Below, piece by piece: positions 1-9,813 of a stretch of 64,000 nucleotides of DNA; within the stretch, counting starts at the first letter, position 1; each line of letters begins with the position of its first letter. Source of the DNA: Leptolyngbya sp. FACHB-321 (GTDB lineage Bacteria; Cyanobacteriota; Cyanobacteriia; Leptolyngbyales; Leptolyngbyaceae); NCBI RefSeq assembly GCF_014695975.1, contig NZ_JACJPI010000065.1, positions 124,001 through 188,000 on the forward strand, read 5' to 3'. The notes beneath the pieces were generated by a model. It searched no databases and was not told the origin of the DNA. It worked only from the letters and a program-made list of their open reading frames with translations. The position numbers and the translations under genes were made by a program.

Positions 1-6
1 GATCTG

Positions 7-102
7 TTACCTTCATCCCCGACCCTTCTCCTAAAGAAGAGGGGAGCAAAAGGCAACTTTCCTTTCCTAAGGGCGAGGGCTTGAGGGTGAGAGGGGCTTG
101 GT
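7..102. repeat. C/G-rich intergenic repeat-like segment
   Basis: The left edge carries alternating pyrimidine-rich and purine-rich tracts: CTTCTCCTAAAGAAG folds as a short hairpin and is followed by CCTTTCCTAAGGGCGAGGGC and GGGTGAGAGGGGC. This resembles the dispersed intergenic repeats common in cyanobacterial genomes. The family assignment is from general appearance only, and no second copy is in the window. From here to 298 no gene is visible. Confidence 0.35.
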
Positions 103-298
103 TGCTTGATCTGTGGCACCTATGTTGGGATTTGGTATTACAACACAACTAATTACGCAAAGCAGGGGCACAGCAACGCTATACCCCTACCAAAAGTAAG
201 TTTTGAAAAAGCCTTTTGCAAGAAGCCTGTCGTACTCTAGCTAAAGCTTATCGAGACAGTGCTTCAGCGAAAAGTAGAAAGAGCGATGGCCCTCTCGC

Positions 299-799
299 TT
301 ACAGGCCCGTTTCGCTATCGTGTTCTACGTTGTTGGGGTCTACACCCATTGGCGCAACGATGTTACGGAACAGCGTAATTTGTTCGTTGAACTCTAGCCC
401 TTTAATCTGCGTAAACAGAGCATCTGCTTCTTGCGAAAGCTTGTAGTCTTCTGGCATAGGGCTTACAGTGCCATTTTCCATACCCTGAGCCAGCAGGTAC
501 CAGAACAATAGTTTTGTAGTGTCGCCGATCGCGCCATATTCGCGTGAAATCAGCGTATTTTTGTGAGTAATCAAATCGCGCTGTAGCTGTAACTGCTCGT
601 CATGCGGCAGGTCTTTAACCTGATTAAACAGCCCTTCGGCAATGGTTGGAGAAACGGTGCTGGCTCCTGGTGCAGCCGGTGTGATGGATTTGCCCATCTC
701 GGTGTAAATAAACCAAAACAGCGCAAGTTGCTGATCAACATCCAAGCTTTGAAAGGCGTTTAATTGTGCGCTGGCAGTGTTAGACGTGGTGTATGTCAT
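299..799 (-). CDS. hcp: Helical carotenoid protein (OCP N-terminal-domain homologue)
   Basis: A 166-aa protein corresponding to the all-helical N-terminal carotenoid-binding domain of orange carotenoid protein, without the C-terminal NTF2-like domain. Visible hallmarks are the ALFWFIYTEMGKSIT segment (residues 26-40, matching the OCP region with Trp41 and Tyr44), the LLFWYLLAQGM segment (equivalent to Trp110) and LFRNIVAPMG (Arg155 region). Stand-alone HCPs bind keto-carotenoids; different clades quench singlet oxygen or phycobilisome excitation. The clade cannot be told by eye. I start at the ATG at 799 because GAGG lies 7 nt upstream; a GTG extension to 856 adds 19 unrelated residues. No C-terminal-domain homologue or carotenoid ketolase lies nearby. 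It is divergent from the SDR gene at 955. Confidence 0.88.
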   Translation of the reverse strand: MTYTTSNTASAQLNAFQSLDVDQQLALFWFIYTEMGKSITPAAPGASTVSPTIAEGLFNQVKDLPHDEQLQLQRDLITHKNTLISREYGAIGDTTKLLFWYLLAQGMENGTVSPMPEDYKLSQEADALFTQIKGLEFNEQITLFRNIVAPMGVDPNNVEHDSETGL

Positions 800-954
800 A
801 AAAACCTCATAATGCTGCCTGCAATGTAGCGAGACCGCGATCGTCATTACATCCACCGCAGACAGAGCATCAGGACTCTACCAAAGACAGAGGCGAAGCC
901 CGACTGACTGCATGACCTTTAAACGGGTGAAATGATGCATAGCAGGAGCGAGTC

Positions 955-1746
955 ATGGTAGAACGAACGCTGGAAGGCAAAGTTGCCGTAATTACAGGTG
1001 CAGGTTCTGGCATTGGTCGAGCGACTGCACTCACGTTGTCACAAGCAGGCGCAACGATTGCCGCGATCGATCACACGCTTGAAGAAAGTCAGCAAACGAT
1101 CGACGAAGTAGAGAAAAATGGTGGCAAAGGCATCGTGACGATCGCCGACATTTCTCAACCCGATCAAGTAGAGCAGTCCTTTCAGCAGATTATTGAGAAA
1201 TGCGGACACATTGACATCGTGTTTGCAAATGCAGGTATTAACGGTGTTTGGGCACCGATCGAAGATCTCACTCCAGAAGAATGGGATAAAACTCTGGACG
1301 TGAATCTTAAAGGCACTTTTCTAACCACAAAATACGCCGTTCCTCACTTAAAACAGCAGGGTGGTTCTGTCGTGATCACTGCGTCTGTAAACGGCACTCG
1401 GATTTTTAGCAATACAGGTGCCACTGCCTACGCCACGTCTAAAGCGGCTCAAGTCGCGTTTACTAAAATGGTCGCTCTAGAGCTAGCACCGCACCATATT
1501 CGAGTGAATGTGATTTGCCCAGGGGCAATTGAAACTGCCATCAACGAAAGTACCAAACGGCGAGATCTGGAGCAAATTCAAACGCCTGTCGAGTTTCCCA
1601 AGGGCAAAATTCCTCTTTCTGAAGGGAAACCCGGTAAATCTGAACAGGTTGCCCAGCTAGTGCTTTTCTTAGCTTCCGATGCCTCTAGCCACATTAGCGG
1701 CACCGAAATCTGGATCGATGGTACTGAGTCACTGTTGAAAGGCTAA
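955..1746 (+). CDS. SDR family oxidoreductase (FabG-like)
   Basis: A 263-aa classical short-chain dehydrogenase/reductase. The Rossmann glycine motif TGAGSGIGR is at residues 15-23, the NAG motif near 92-94, and the catalytic triad is Ser in ITASVNG and Tyr/Lys in YATSK. The C-terminal segment ending SGTEIWIDGTES is typical of 3-oxoacyl-ACP-reductase-like SDRs. AGGAG at 944-948 precedes the ATG by 6 nt. The substrate cannot be deduced: these enzymes act on alcohols, ketones or sugars with NAD(P)H. It is probably a single-gene unit, with 65 bp before the GH31 gene, which could be co-transcribed. The gene is divergent from the carotenoid protein, so 800-954 should hold promoters for both. Confidence 0.88.
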   Translation: MVERTLEGKVAVITGAGSGIGRATALTLSQAGATIAAIDHTLEESQQTIDEVEKNGGKGIVTIADISQPDQVEQSFQQIIEKCGHIDIVFANAGINGVWAPIEDLTPEEWDKTLDVNLKGTFLTTKYAVPHLKQQGGSVVITASVNGTRIFSNTGATAYATSKAAQVAFTKMVALELAPHHIRVNVICPGAIETAINESTKRRDLEQIQTPVEFPKGKIPLSEGKPGKSEQVAQLVLFLASDASSHISGTEIWIDGTESLLKG

Positions 1747-1811
1747 AAGATAACGGATCAATAACGTTCCTCTTTGTATCCTTCCTCTCTTATTCTTCAT
1801 CCTTTTCCCCT

Positions 1812-4148
1812 ATGCCCCAAGTCTTTGGCAAACTTCCCATCCACGCCCGTTCCTGGTCAACTTTGGGCGCTGTGAGTTCTGTTGAACAGGACGATCGCGG
1901 TGTTTATTGTCAGTGTGGTGATGCGCTTCTATCTGTGACCGTGCTGACCCCATCGTTAGTGCGGGTACGGCTGGCACCAACGGGAAAACTCCTGCCACGG
2001 CGCTCTTGGGCAGTTGCCAAAGATGATTCAGAGTGGTCGCCTGTGTCAATGGATGTGCAGGAAACAGAGGCGGCGATCGAGATCAAAACTGCTAAAGTAC
2101 GCATCCGCATTGAGCGCAATCCCTGTCGGCTTGTTTGCTTTGACCAAGCAGGCAGACCCTTTGCAGAGGATGCCGAAACAGGCATTGGCTGGTCAGAAAA
2201 GACGGTAGCTGGTTGGAAGAAGATGGACGCGGATGAGCACTTCTACGGCTTTGGTGAACGCACTGGGTTGCTAGATAAGCGCTCGGAGCGCAAAACAAAC
2301 TGGACACTCGATGCGCTGGACTATACGACAGTAGCGGATGAGATGTACCAGGCGATTCCGTTCTTCATGGCGCTGCGTCCTAATGTTGGGTATGGCATCT
2401 TCTTCAACACCACCTTCTGGAGCCAGTTTGACATGGGAGCCAGCAAACCCGGCGTGTGGCAGATGGAAACCCACAGCGGCGAACTGGACTACTACATTGT
2501 CTACGGTCCTACGCCTGCTGAAATTTTGGAAACCTATACGCAGCTTACGGGACGAATGCCGCTGCCGCCCAAATGGTCGATCGGCTATCATCAGTGTCGC
2601 TGGAGCTATGAATCTGAAAGCATTGTGCGGAAGCTGGCACGGGAGTTTCGCGATCGCCGGATTCCCTGTGATGTGATTCATCTCGACATTGACTACATGA
2701 ATGGCTATCGCGTGTTTACATGGAGTCCCAAGCGCTTTGCGGAACCAGCGAAACTCATGCGCGATCTGAAGGAAACAGGTTTTCAGGTCGTGACGATCGT
2801 CGATCCGGGGGTGAAATATGAACCGGAAGCGGATTACACCATTTTTGACGACGGATTAGAGGAAGATTACTTTGTACGCAAAGCAAACGGCGAAATCTTC
2901 CATGGCTACGTCTGGCCTGATAAAGCGGTCTTTCCCGATTTCCTGAAGCCAGAGGTGCGTCACTGGTGGGGCGATGCCCAAAAAGCCTTGACGGATGTAG
3001 GCGTGGCAGGCATTTGGAATGACATGAACGAGCCTGCCATTGTTGATCGACCCTTTGGTGATGAAGGTGTTCATATCTGGTTTCCGCTCGACTCGCCGCA
3101 GGGTCCAGCCGACGAACAAGCCACTCATGCCGAAGCTCACAACCTTTATGGATCGGGTATGTCACAAGCCTGTGCCGAAGGTTTGGAGCGGCTGCGTCCA
3201 ACCGAGCGATCGTTTGTGCTGACGCGATCGGGCTATGCCGGTGTACAGCGCTGGTCATCCGTATGGATGGGCGATAATCAGTCCTGGTGGGAGCATTTGG
3301 AGCTTTCCATACCCATGCTCTGCAACATGGGATTGTCTGGGGTGGCATTTGTCGGTGCTGACATCGGTGGTTTTGCTGGCAACGCAACGGCAGAACTGTT
3401 TGCCCGCTGGATGCAGGTTGGGTTGCTCTATCCCTTGATGCGGGCACACTCCTCTATGAAGACGGAACAGCACGAACCCTGGGTTTTTGGAGAACGAACC
3501 GAACGCATCTGCCGCGAATACATTGAGTTGCGCTATCGTCTCTTGCCCTACCTCTACACTGCCTTTTGGGAAGCTGCTACGACAGGCGCACCGATTCTGC
3601 GTCCGCTGGTCTATCACTATCCCAACGATCCTAAAACCTATGCCCTGCACGATCAGGTGTTGCTTGGTCCGTCACTTATGGCGGCTCCTGTTTATCGTCC
3701 TGGTGTCGAGTGTCGTGCCGTCTACTTGCCAGAGGGCGTTTGGTATGACTGGTGGACGGGTACGCGCTACGAGGGTGCCACCCACATCCTGGCTGATGCA
3801 CCGCTAGAACGAATGCCCCTTTACGCCAAAGCCGGAGCTGTCATTCCCATGCAGCCCGTGATGCAGTATGTAGACGAACGCCCGATCGACGAGCTTCGTC
3901 TTCGCGTCTGGTCAGGTGACGGTGAGTTTACCCTGTACGAAGATGATGGGCGTAGCTTTGAGTACCGTGATGGTGCTTGGGCAACGACTGTGTATCGCGT
4001 GACCGCAGAAGGCGAACGCACGACCCTTCACATTCAGGCACGACAAGGCAACTGGACTCCACCAACACGAACCGTTATTGTCGAGCTAGTCGGTGTAGGC
4101 GAACAACGCTTTGAGGATGACGGGAGCGATCGCACCCTCACCTTTTAG
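1812..4148 (+). CDS. Glycoside hydrolase family 31 alpha-glucosidase
   Basis: A 778-aa GH31 enzyme of usual bacterial length. The nucleophile signature GIWNDMNEP places the catalytic Asp at about residue 404. The general acid/base is the Asp at about 488 in WMGDNQSWW, and the family VGADIGGF motif follows. An N-terminal beta-sandwich precedes the barrel, and a C-terminal beta domain contains YLPEGVWYDWWTG. GH31 enzymes release alpha-linked glucose (or xylose) from oligosaccharide ends. No signal peptide is visible, so the enzyme should be cytoplasmic, fitting turnover of glycogen-derived or imported alpha-glucosides. The start lacks a strong Shine-Dalgarno sequence. The gene ends only 8 bp before the remnant of a convergent Uma2 gene. 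Confidence 0.93.
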   Translation: MPQVFGKLPIHARSWSTLGAVSSVEQDDRGVYCQCGDALLSVTVLTPSLVRVRLAPTGKLLPRRSWAVAKDDSEWSPVSMDVQETEAAIEIKTAKVRIRIERNPCRLVCFDQAGRPFAEDAETGIGWSEKTVAGWKKMDADEHFYGFGERTGLLDKRSERKTNWTLDALDYTTVADEMYQAIPFFMALRPNVGYGIFFNTTFWSQFDMGASKPGVWQMETHSGELDYYIVYGPTPAEILETYTQLTGRMPLPPKWSIGYHQCRWSYESESIVRKLAREFRDRRIPCDVIHLDIDYMNGYRVFTWSPKRFAEPAKLMRDLKETGFQVVTIVDPGVKYEPEADYTIFDDGLEEDYFVRKANGEIFHGYVWPDKAVFPDFLKPEVRHWWGDAQKALTDVGVAGIWNDMNEPAIVDRPFGDEGVHIWFPLDSPQGPADEQATHAEAHNLYGSGMSQACAEGLERLRPTERSFVLTRSGYAGVQRWSSVWMGDNQSWWEHLELSIPMLCNMGLSGVAFVGADIGGFAGNATAELFARWMQVGLLYPLMRAHSSMKTEQHEPWVFGERTERICREYIELRYRLLPYLYTAFWEAATTGAPILRPLVYHYPNDPKTYALHDQVLLGPSLMAAPVYRPGVECRAVYLPEGVWYDWWTGTRYEGATHILADAPLERMPLYAKAGAVIPMQPVMQYVDERPIDELRLRVWSGDGEFTLYEDDGRSFEYRDGAWATTVYRVTAEGERTTLHIQARQGNWTPPTRTVIVELVGVGEQRFEDDGSDRTLTF

Positions 4149-4156
4149 GATCAACT

Positions 4157-4555
4157 TCAATCCCGCATCTTTGCCTGCACATCGCTAAAGTCATTACTGG
4201 GCGACATGAGTTCCAGGACAAAATCCGGCGTGATCGGTGGAAATTTTGCTTTTTGGTCTGGTGTTAAGCCATCCCAACGGTCTTGTTTAATCCAGAAAAC
4301 ATCGGGTGATCGAAGAGCCTGGGTCGGCAACCGAAAACACGTTGAAGAATCAAAGACGACCCCAAGTTTTGCTTGCCGATTCCAGATGACAAAATCTGCA
4401 TTTAACTCAGAGTTATAGCTTCCTATTTCACCATCTGTAGGAGCTACAATAACCAATTCTCCTTTCGCAGTGCGTTCAAACTTGGCATCAGAATTGGCTC
4501 GACAAAGCTGTGCAAAATGCTCGTCGGTTATCTGAACGATCGCATCAAAATTGAT
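4157..4555 (-). pseudogene. Truncated Uma2-family (DUF820) endonuclease-fold gene
   Basis: The reverse strand encodes a Uma2-like stretch: NFDAIVQITDEHF, FERTAKGELVIVAP, an SYNSELNADF segment, SPDVFWI and PDFVLELMSPSNDF, then VQAKMRD followed by TGA. Family members usually continue after KMRE with about 60 more residues, which are absent. The open frame has no ATG at its 5' end; the only listed start is a TTG at 4456 that would remove about 33 conserved residues. The fragment is wedged between the GH31 stop and the mnmG stop. I read it as a decayed gene, truncated at the 3' end and lacking a proper start. The family is abundant in cyanobacteria and has a PD-(D/E)XK nuclease fold. Confidence 0.7.
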
Positions 4556-4566
4556 CGTACACGCCG

Positions 4567-6483
4567 TTATAAAACTCCCGCTTCTGCTTGCTGACGTGCC
4601 TGGATTTCGAGGTATACGAGTAACGCATTCACATCAGCAGGATTGACACCGCCAATGCGAGTTGCCTGTCCAATTGTGAGGGGCTGCACTTTAGCAAGCT
4701 TTTCGCGAGATTCCTTAGAGAGGGTGGCGATCGCGCTGTAGTCTAAATCAGGTGGCAGCTTGCGATGTTCTTGCCGGACGATCGCGTCAATTTGGTGCTG
4801 TTGCCGTTGAATATACCCAGCATATTTAATGTCGATTTCAGCCCCTTCTTTTTCGGCGCGATCGCACTCTGCATTGCCTAACCCAAACTGTTCCAAATTG
4901 GCGTAGTGGAACCCTGGCTTCCGCAGCAAATCGGCTAGGGTCAGCGAGCCTTTAATTGCCTGCTGCGTATGCGCTGCAATCTTTTGACCCAGTTCATCAT
5001 GCTCTTTCACGCGAGTTTCATGCAGCCGTTCTTTTTCAGCAACAATCCGTTCTTGTTTATGGTTAAATAAATGCCAGCGGCGATCGTCAATGAGCCCAAT
5101 CTCCCGACCCAGGGGAGTCAGGCGTTGGTCAGCGTTGTCTGATCGCAGCAGTAGGCGGTACTCCGATCGTGAAGTCAGCACTCGATAGGGTTCGCGCAAG
5201 TCTTTTGTACAAAGATCGTCAATCAAGGTGCCAATATAGCTTTGCTCACGCGGGAAGATAATCATCTCCTGATTTTGCACCAACCGAGCCGCGTTAATGC
5301 CTGCTACAAGCCCTTGTGCTGCGGCTTCTTCATAGCCAGTCGTACCATTGATTTGCCCAGCGCAGAATAACCCTTCAACCGCTTTGGTCATCAGGGTGGG
5401 ATAGCACTGCGTTGCAGGCAAATAGTCGTACTCGACAGCATAGGCAGGACGCAACATGGCGCAGTGTTCCAATCCGGGGAGTGATCGCAGCATTTGCAAC
5501 TGAATCCTTTCTGGCAAGCCCGTTGAAAAGCCTTGAATATAAAGCTCTGGCGTATCGCGTCCTTCTGGCTCAATGAAAATCTGATGGCTTTCTTTATCAG
5601 CAAAGCGCACAATTTTGTCTTCAATGCTGGGGCAATAGCGCGGACCTTTGGCATCTACCCAACCACCATAAACGGGTGATAGATGCAGGTTTTCGCGAAT
5701 GATGCGATGAGTTTCAGCCGTCGTGCGTGTCAGGTAACAGGGCATTTGCTCCCGTTCCACCCACGCTTCAGGGTCGAAGCTAAACCAGCGCACGTCTGCA
5801 TCACCGGGTTGAGGTTCCAGGTTGGTGAAATCGACGGAGCGACGATCGACCCTCGCAGGTGTCCCCGTTTTCAGCCGTCCCGTTTCAAAGCCCAGCCGAT
5901 TGAGCGTTTCGGTCATCCCAACAGCAGCAAATTCTCCCGCTCGTCCGGCTGCCATTGACGTATTGCCGACCCAAATTTTGCCGCCCAGAAAGGTGCCTGT
6001 GGTCAGCACTACGGCTTTGCACTGAAACGCTACGCCGAAGTAGGTTTGCACACCGATGATTTCGTTGTTCTCGCCCAAGACTAGATCAGTTGCCATGCCT
6101 TCGCGGATCGTCAGGTTTGACTGGTTTTCCACGATCGTTTTCATGACAGCCGCATATTCGCGCTTATCCGTCTGCGCCCGTAGCGCCCAAACAGCCGGAC
6201 CGCGTGACGCATTTAGCACACGCTTTTGGAGGTAGGTGCGGTCTGCCATTTTGCCGATTTCCCCACCGAGCGCATCTACCTCATGCACCAGTTGAGACTT
6301 CGCCGGACCACCCACCGCAGGATTACACGGCTGCCATGCGATTTTGTCCAGCGTTAAGGTGAGCAAGAGTGTGCGACAGCCCAGCCGCGCCGTTGCCAGT
6401 GCCGCCTCACAGCCAGCGTGTCCGGCTCCTACAACAACAACATCAAAGGCATCCAAAAAGTCAACGGACGATCGCACGGTCAT
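4567..6483 (-). CDS. mnmG: tRNA uridine-5-carboxymethylaminomethyl modification enzyme MnmG
   Basis: A FAD-dependent MnmG/GidA protein, 638 aa from the ATG at 6483. With MnmE it installs the carboxymethylaminomethyl group on wobble U34 of several tRNAs. The FAD-binding motif [10 protein letters not shown] is at residues 19-28, followed by the family blocks [24 protein letters not shown] and [19 protein letters not shown]; the C-terminal helical domain ends in [18 protein letters not shown]. Length and order match the family without gaps. A GTG at 6510 would add nine residues, but cyanobacterial homologues begin close to the FAD domain, so I prefer 6483. No MnmE gene is adjacent. Confidence 0.96.
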   Translation of the reverse strand: MTVRSSVDFLDAFDVVVVGAGHAGCEAALATARLGCRTLLLTLTLDKIAWQPCNPAVGGPAKSQLVHEVDALGGEIGKMADRTYLQKRVLNASRGPAVWALRAQTDKREYAAVMKTIVENQSNLTIREGMATDLVLGENNEIIGVQTYFGVAFQCKAVVLTTGTFLGGKIWVGNTSMAAGRAGEFAAVGMTETLNRLGFETGRLKTGTPARVDRRSVDFTNLEPQPGDADVRWFSFDPEAWVEREQMPCYLTRTTAETHRIIRENLHLSPVYGGWVDAKGPRYCPSIEDKIVRFADKESHQIFIEPEGRDTPELYIQGFSTGLPERIQLQMLRSLPGLEHCAMLRPAYAVEYDYLPATQCYPTLMTKAVEGLFCAGQINGTTGYEEAAAQGLVAGINAARLVQNQEMIIFPREQSYIGTLIDDLCTKDLREPYRVLTSRSEYRLLLRSDNADQRLTPLGREIGLIDDRRWHLFNHKQERIVAEKERLHETRVKEHDELGQKIAAHTQQAIKGSLTLADLLRKPGFHYANLEQFGLGNAECDRAEKEGAEIDIKYAGYIQRQQHQIDAIVRQEHRKLPPDLDYSAIATLSKESREKLAKVQPLTIGQATRIGGVNPADVNALLVYLEIQARQQAEAGVL

Positions 6484-6675
6484 AAAAACTTTACGGCTTG
6501 GGACTCTCACCTCATTTTAGCGGTTCTGGTCAGCGCAAAGGAGCGATGGCGATCAACAGTGACATTGAAAAGGTATGTGCCAAGGAGCTAGAGCGGAAAG
6601 GATCAGACGCGTGAGGGACGATCGTCGGTTCAGTAGCAGCATGACCCTAGCCCGTGAACGCTTTAGTAAGCAAAG

Positions 6676-6704
6676 AAAAAGGTGAGACACGATCGCGCCT
6701 CACC
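6676..6704 (-). terminator. Rho-independent terminator of apcF
   Basis: Reading the minus strand, GGTGAG and CTCACC form a 6-bp stem around a GC-rich 12-nt loop, followed directly by TTTTTC. It sits about 40 nt beyond the apcF stop, in the right orientation. Confidence 0.75.
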
Positions 6705-6742
6705 CCTCTACAACTGAGTTTAGGATATGAACTCTCGGCAAG

Positions 6743-7252
6743 CTAGATATTCTTCTCGCTCAATTCGCGTGCCATGTAATCGAACGGCTGATCTAGAAAC
6801 GCAGCGTTGGTAATGCCAGCTTCAGCCACGGTTTCTTGAGCGATCGCCTTCAAGATTTGGATACCGCGCACGGTCGGTCCAGGTGGTACACCCAGCGAAT
6901 TGTAGGTTTCGCGTAGCCCTTCTAGCACCCGCTCATCCAACACATCCGTATCGCCAGCCACAAGGGCGTAGGTAGCGTAGCGCAGGTAGTAGTCTAAATC
7001 GCGCAAGCAAGCGGCATAGCGACGAGTTGTATAAGCATTGCCACCAGGACGAATCAACTCTGGCAGTTCGTCAAACAACTGCAAACCTGCCTGTTTGACA
7101 ATTGCCGCTGCATTCGCATTGATGACTGCCGATGCCTGTACCCTTGCAATACCCGTATCAAAATACGCTTTGAGACTATCAATGGCATTGCGATCGAGGT
7201 AACGACCTGTAATATCGTAATTTCTAATCAAACTCGTTACTGCATCACGCAT
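6743..7252 (-). CDS. apcF: Allophycocyanin beta-18 subunit
   Basis: A 169-aa phycobiliprotein of the ApcF type, a minor beta-like subunit of the phycobilisome core that pairs with the ApcE chromophore domain in terminal-emitter trimers and funnels energy to the photosystems. The bilin-attachment cysteine is at residue 82 in RYAACLRDLDYYLRY. The conserved Asn72 (GGNAYTTRR), methylated in beta-type phycobiliproteins, is present. The sequence is closer to ApcF than ApcB by its diverged C terminus (NAAFLDQPFDYMARELSEKNI ends the protein). AGAAGAG lies just upstream of the ATG. It stands alone, as apcF usually does, divergent from glnA across 762 bp and followed by a clear terminator. Confidence 0.93.
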   Translation of the reverse strand: MRDAVTSLIRNYDITGRYLDRNAIDSLKAYFDTGIARVQASAVINANAAAIVKQAGLQLFDELPELIRPGGNAYTTRRYAACLRDLDYYLRYATYALVAGDTDVLDERVLEGLRETYNSLGVPPGPTVRGIQILKAIAQETVAEAGITNAAFLDQPFDYMARELSEKNI

Positions 7253-7653
7253 GAAACTCTTCTCCCAACGATCCTTAATATGTTCTTAGTTATGGTTGAC
7301 TCGTTCGACGACAAAAATCTTGCTCAGTGGCAAGCCTAAAGGCACATCGCGATCAACAGATTCAAAGTAAGCCATGCCCCATGGACAACAACAGTGATTG
7401 ATCAATTCACGCTCATCATTCTAGGCGTATAATCTCTAGTCACATACGGCTCAAATCGTAGAACTGACGGTTCTTTGAGTCCAAGCGTACGGTCAAGTTT
7501 ACCATTGCCTGAAACAGAATCGTGCCATGTTGCAATTGTAAACATCAAGTGTTACAAGTTCTTAAAACTACGTTAGAGCAGTCACTCTACACGCTCGCTT
7601 AAACACCCTGCCCTTAACCTAAACTTAAGTCTCAACCGGTAGAGCAACACTTT

Positions 7654-7695
7654 GTAGCGATTGATACAAAATTGACTCAAGCCAATCTCTAGGAT
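7654..7695 (+). promoter_or_regulatory. NtcA-activated promoter of glnA
   Basis: GTAGCGATTGATAC at 7654-7667 is an exact GTA-N8-TAC NtcA site (with flanking T and A it reads TGTA-N8-TACA). Twenty-two nucleotides later comes TAGGAT at 7690-7695, matching the TAN3T -10 box. This is the canonical spacing of class II NtcA promoters, which activate nitrogen-assimilation genes when 2-oxoglutarate is high. Transcription would start near 7702, giving a leader of about 310 nt. The match and spacing are seen directly; activity is inferred. Confidence 0.9.
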
Positions 7696-7872
7696 GATTC
7701 AGATACAAGTAAGCTCTAAGCCTGGAGAGGGTTTGCTAAGGCAGCCTCTTCCTAACAATTCTTTCATTAGCTTTAGAAAAGCAGGGGAAGTTTGTGGCTT
7801 TGGTTGAAAGCTGACTAAGACTGTAGGCTTCTGTCTCGGTTCAAGCTCATTATTCTGTGTCTGAGCGTTTGA

Positions 7873-7899
7873 AGCTGTGGATCAGTTGATCGCACAGCT
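7873..7899 (+). other. Inverted repeat in glnA leader
   Basis: AGCTGTG (7873-7879) and CACAGCT (7893-7899) form a perfect 7-bp stem. The 13-nt loop GATCAGTTGATCG is itself partly self-complementary. It lies within the predicted long glnA 5' leader, about 115 nt before the start codon. The role is unknown; it could be an RNA structure or a protein site. Confidence 0.4.
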
Positions 7900-8014
7900 C
7901 CAACGTTTCAGCATCAAACCTCAGGATGCAACGCTTTCACTGCCGCGCTCAAATTATTTCTACCGTTCTTCTTTCCTCCAACTTTAGAGACAGTACCGCA
8001 ACAAGGAGTAATAC

Positions 8015-9451
8015 ATGGCATCCCCGCAGGAAATCCTGGAATGGATTAAACGTGACAATATTCAGATGATTGATCTGAAGTTCATTGACACGCCAGGAAC
8101 GTGGCAACATTTGACCCTGTTCCACGACATGATCGATGAAAGCAGCTTTAGCGAGGGTGTTGCCTTTGATGGCTCTAGCATCCGGGGTTGGAAAGCCATT
8201 AATGACTCAGACATGGCAATGGTGCCTGATCCAGATACTGCCTGGATCGACCCCTTCATGGCAGAACCGACTCTGAGCATGATTTGTAGCATTATCGAGC
8301 CACGCACAGGACAGCCCTACAGCCGTGACCCTCGCTCGATCGCTCAAAAGGCGATCGATTACTTACAAGCAAGCGGCATCGGTGACACTGCCTTTTTTGG
8401 TCCTGAAGCCGAGTTTTTCTTGTTTGACGACGTGCGCTACGACCAAACTCAAAACGCTGGCTACTACTACGTTGATAGCGACGAAGGCGTGTGGAACTCA
8501 GGCCGTGAAGAATATAATCCAACCACCGGCAAGGGTGGCAATCTGGGGTACAAGCCTCGGAATAAAGAAGGTTACTTCCCCGTTGCGCCGACTGATACGC
8601 TGCAAGACATCCGTACTGAAATGCTGCTGGCAATGAAGCATTGCGGTGTGCCGATCGAGAAGCACCACCACGAAGTTGCTACAGGCGGACAGTGCGAATT
8701 GGGCTTCCGGTTTGCATCTTTGGTGAAAGCTGCTGACTATTTGTTGACGTATAAGTACTGCATCAAAAACGTTGCGAAGAAGCATGGCAAGACGGCTACC
8801 TTCATGCCCAAGCCGATTTTTGGCGATAACGGCACCGGGATGCACTGCCACCAGTCCATCTGGAAAGATGGTCAGCCGACCTTCTTTGGCAACGAATATG
8901 CTCAACTGAGCAAGACAGCCATGCACTACATCGGCGGTCTGCTGAAGCACGCACCCTCGCTGCTGGCTTTTACAAACCCAACGACCAACTCCTACAAGCG
9001 CCTCGTGCCCGGTTTTGAAGCACCTGTGAACCTGGCATACTCTCAGGGCAATCGCTCTGCCTCCATTCGGATTCCACTGTCGGGTGATAGCCCTAAAGCC
9101 AAACGGTTGGAGTTCCGTTGCCCCGATGCGTCGTGTAACCCATATCTAGCGTTTGCGGCTATGCTCTGCGCGGGCATTGACGGCATCAAGAACGAGATTG
9201 ACCCCGGCGATTCACTGGATGTAGACATTTACGAACTCACCCCCGAAGAGTTGGCGAAAGTGCCTTCAACGCCTGGCTCCTTAATGGATGCGCTGAAGAA
9301 CCTGGAAACGGATCATGATTTCTTGACGGCTGGTGGGGTTTTCACTGAAGACTTCATCGAAAACTGGATTAGCTACAAGCTCGATCGCGAAGTGATTCCA
9401 GTGAGCATTCGTCCGCATCCCTATGAGTTTGCGCTGTACTACGATTGCTAG
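8015..9451 (+). CDS. glnA: Glutamine synthetase type I
   Basis: A 478-aa class I glutamine synthetase (ATP-dependent ligation of ammonia to glutamate, the entry step of the GS-GOGAT cycle). Seen: the beta-grasp N-terminal domain with FDGSSIRGW, the glutamate/metal block [13 protein letters not shown], the ATP-binding [10 protein letters not shown] region, NRSASIRIP and the C-terminal helices. Start at 8015 is fixed by AAGGAG 8 nt upstream. In cyanobacteria this enzyme is held down by the inactivating factors IF7/IF17; neither gene is in the window. Transcription is predicted from an NtcA site at 7654. A nested hairpin follows the stop. The gene appears monocistronic. Confidence 0.97.
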   Translation: MASPQEILEWIKRDNIQMIDLKFIDTPGTWQHLTLFHDMIDESSFSEGVAFDGSSIRGWKAINDSDMAMVPDPDTAWIDPFMAEPTLSMICSIIEPRTGQPYSRDPRSIAQKAIDYLQASGIGDTAFFGPEAEFFLFDDVRYDQTQNAGYYYVDSDEGVWNSGREEYNPTTGKGGNLGYKPRNKEGYFPVAPTDTLQDIRTEMLLAMKHCGVPIEKHHHEVATGGQCELGFRFASLVKAADYLLTYKYCIKNVAKKHGKTATFMPKPIFGDNGTGMHCHQSIWKDGQPTFFGNEYAQLSKTAMHYIGGLLKHAPSLLAFTNPTTNSYKRLVPGFEAPVNLAYSQGNRSASIRIPLSGDSPKAKRLEFRCPDASCNPYLAFAAMLCAGIDGIKNEIDPGDSLDVDIYELTPEELAKVPSTPGSLMDALKNLETDHDFLTAGGVFTEDFIENWISYKLDREVIPVSIRPHPYEFALYYDC

Positions 9452-9534
9452 ACAGTACAACTGTTAATAACGACACATCTACCATCTGCGCGGCGAGCGC
9501 TCCTCTACCTCTCTTGCCTACGGGTAACGTCTGA

Positions 9535-9572
9535 GGTCTAGGGAGCGATCGCCGCTCTTCTTTATCTAGACC
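9535..9572 (+). terminator. Nested hairpin downstream of glnA
   Basis: GGTCTAG (9535-9541) pairs with CTAGACC (9566-9572), enclosing a second stem GAGCG/CGCTC (9543-9557) that is followed by TTCTTTAT. The inner hairpin plus T-rich tract looks like a terminator and the outer arms would fold it into a longer structure. From 9573 to 9813 I see no gene or clear signal. Confidence 0.6.
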
Positions 9573-9813
9573 CCGTACATGTTATGGCAAAAGAATGAAA
9601 GATGAGGGATGAGTAGAAGCCATTGCTCAAAGGAAGTTTCAAGGTTTAGGTCTGTCCCAACGTTCTCCTCAACTGCTATAGCTAAATGCGTTAGTTGGAT
9701 ATAAACGCCGTGATCGCCTTGCCGCCAAAAGGCAGATTTATGTACCCATCTGCGGCATTTACTGAAGGGATTCGTTACAATCGTTTACAGTCGATCGTAG
9801 TTTCCTACATCAA

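Larger units (their letters stand above)
7253..8014. other. apcF-glnA divergent intergenic region
   Basis: 762 bp without a protein gene. It holds the apcF promoter (minus), the NtcA-dependent glnA promoter (7654-7695) and a long glnA leader. A plus-strand TATAAT at 7428-7433 with TTCACG 16 bp upstream could be an additional vegetative glnA promoter. I saw no match to the glutamine-riboswitch consensus. Confidence 0.6.

Noticed and set aside
2755-3447. 230-codon minus-strand frame inside the GH31 gene
   Set aside because: Entirely antisense to a well-conserved glycosidase; low-complexity Arg/Ser/Pro composition typical of shadow frames.
7700-8014. Possible glutamine riboswitch in the glnA leader
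   Set aside because: I could not match the known aptamer consensus by eye, so only the hairpin is reported.
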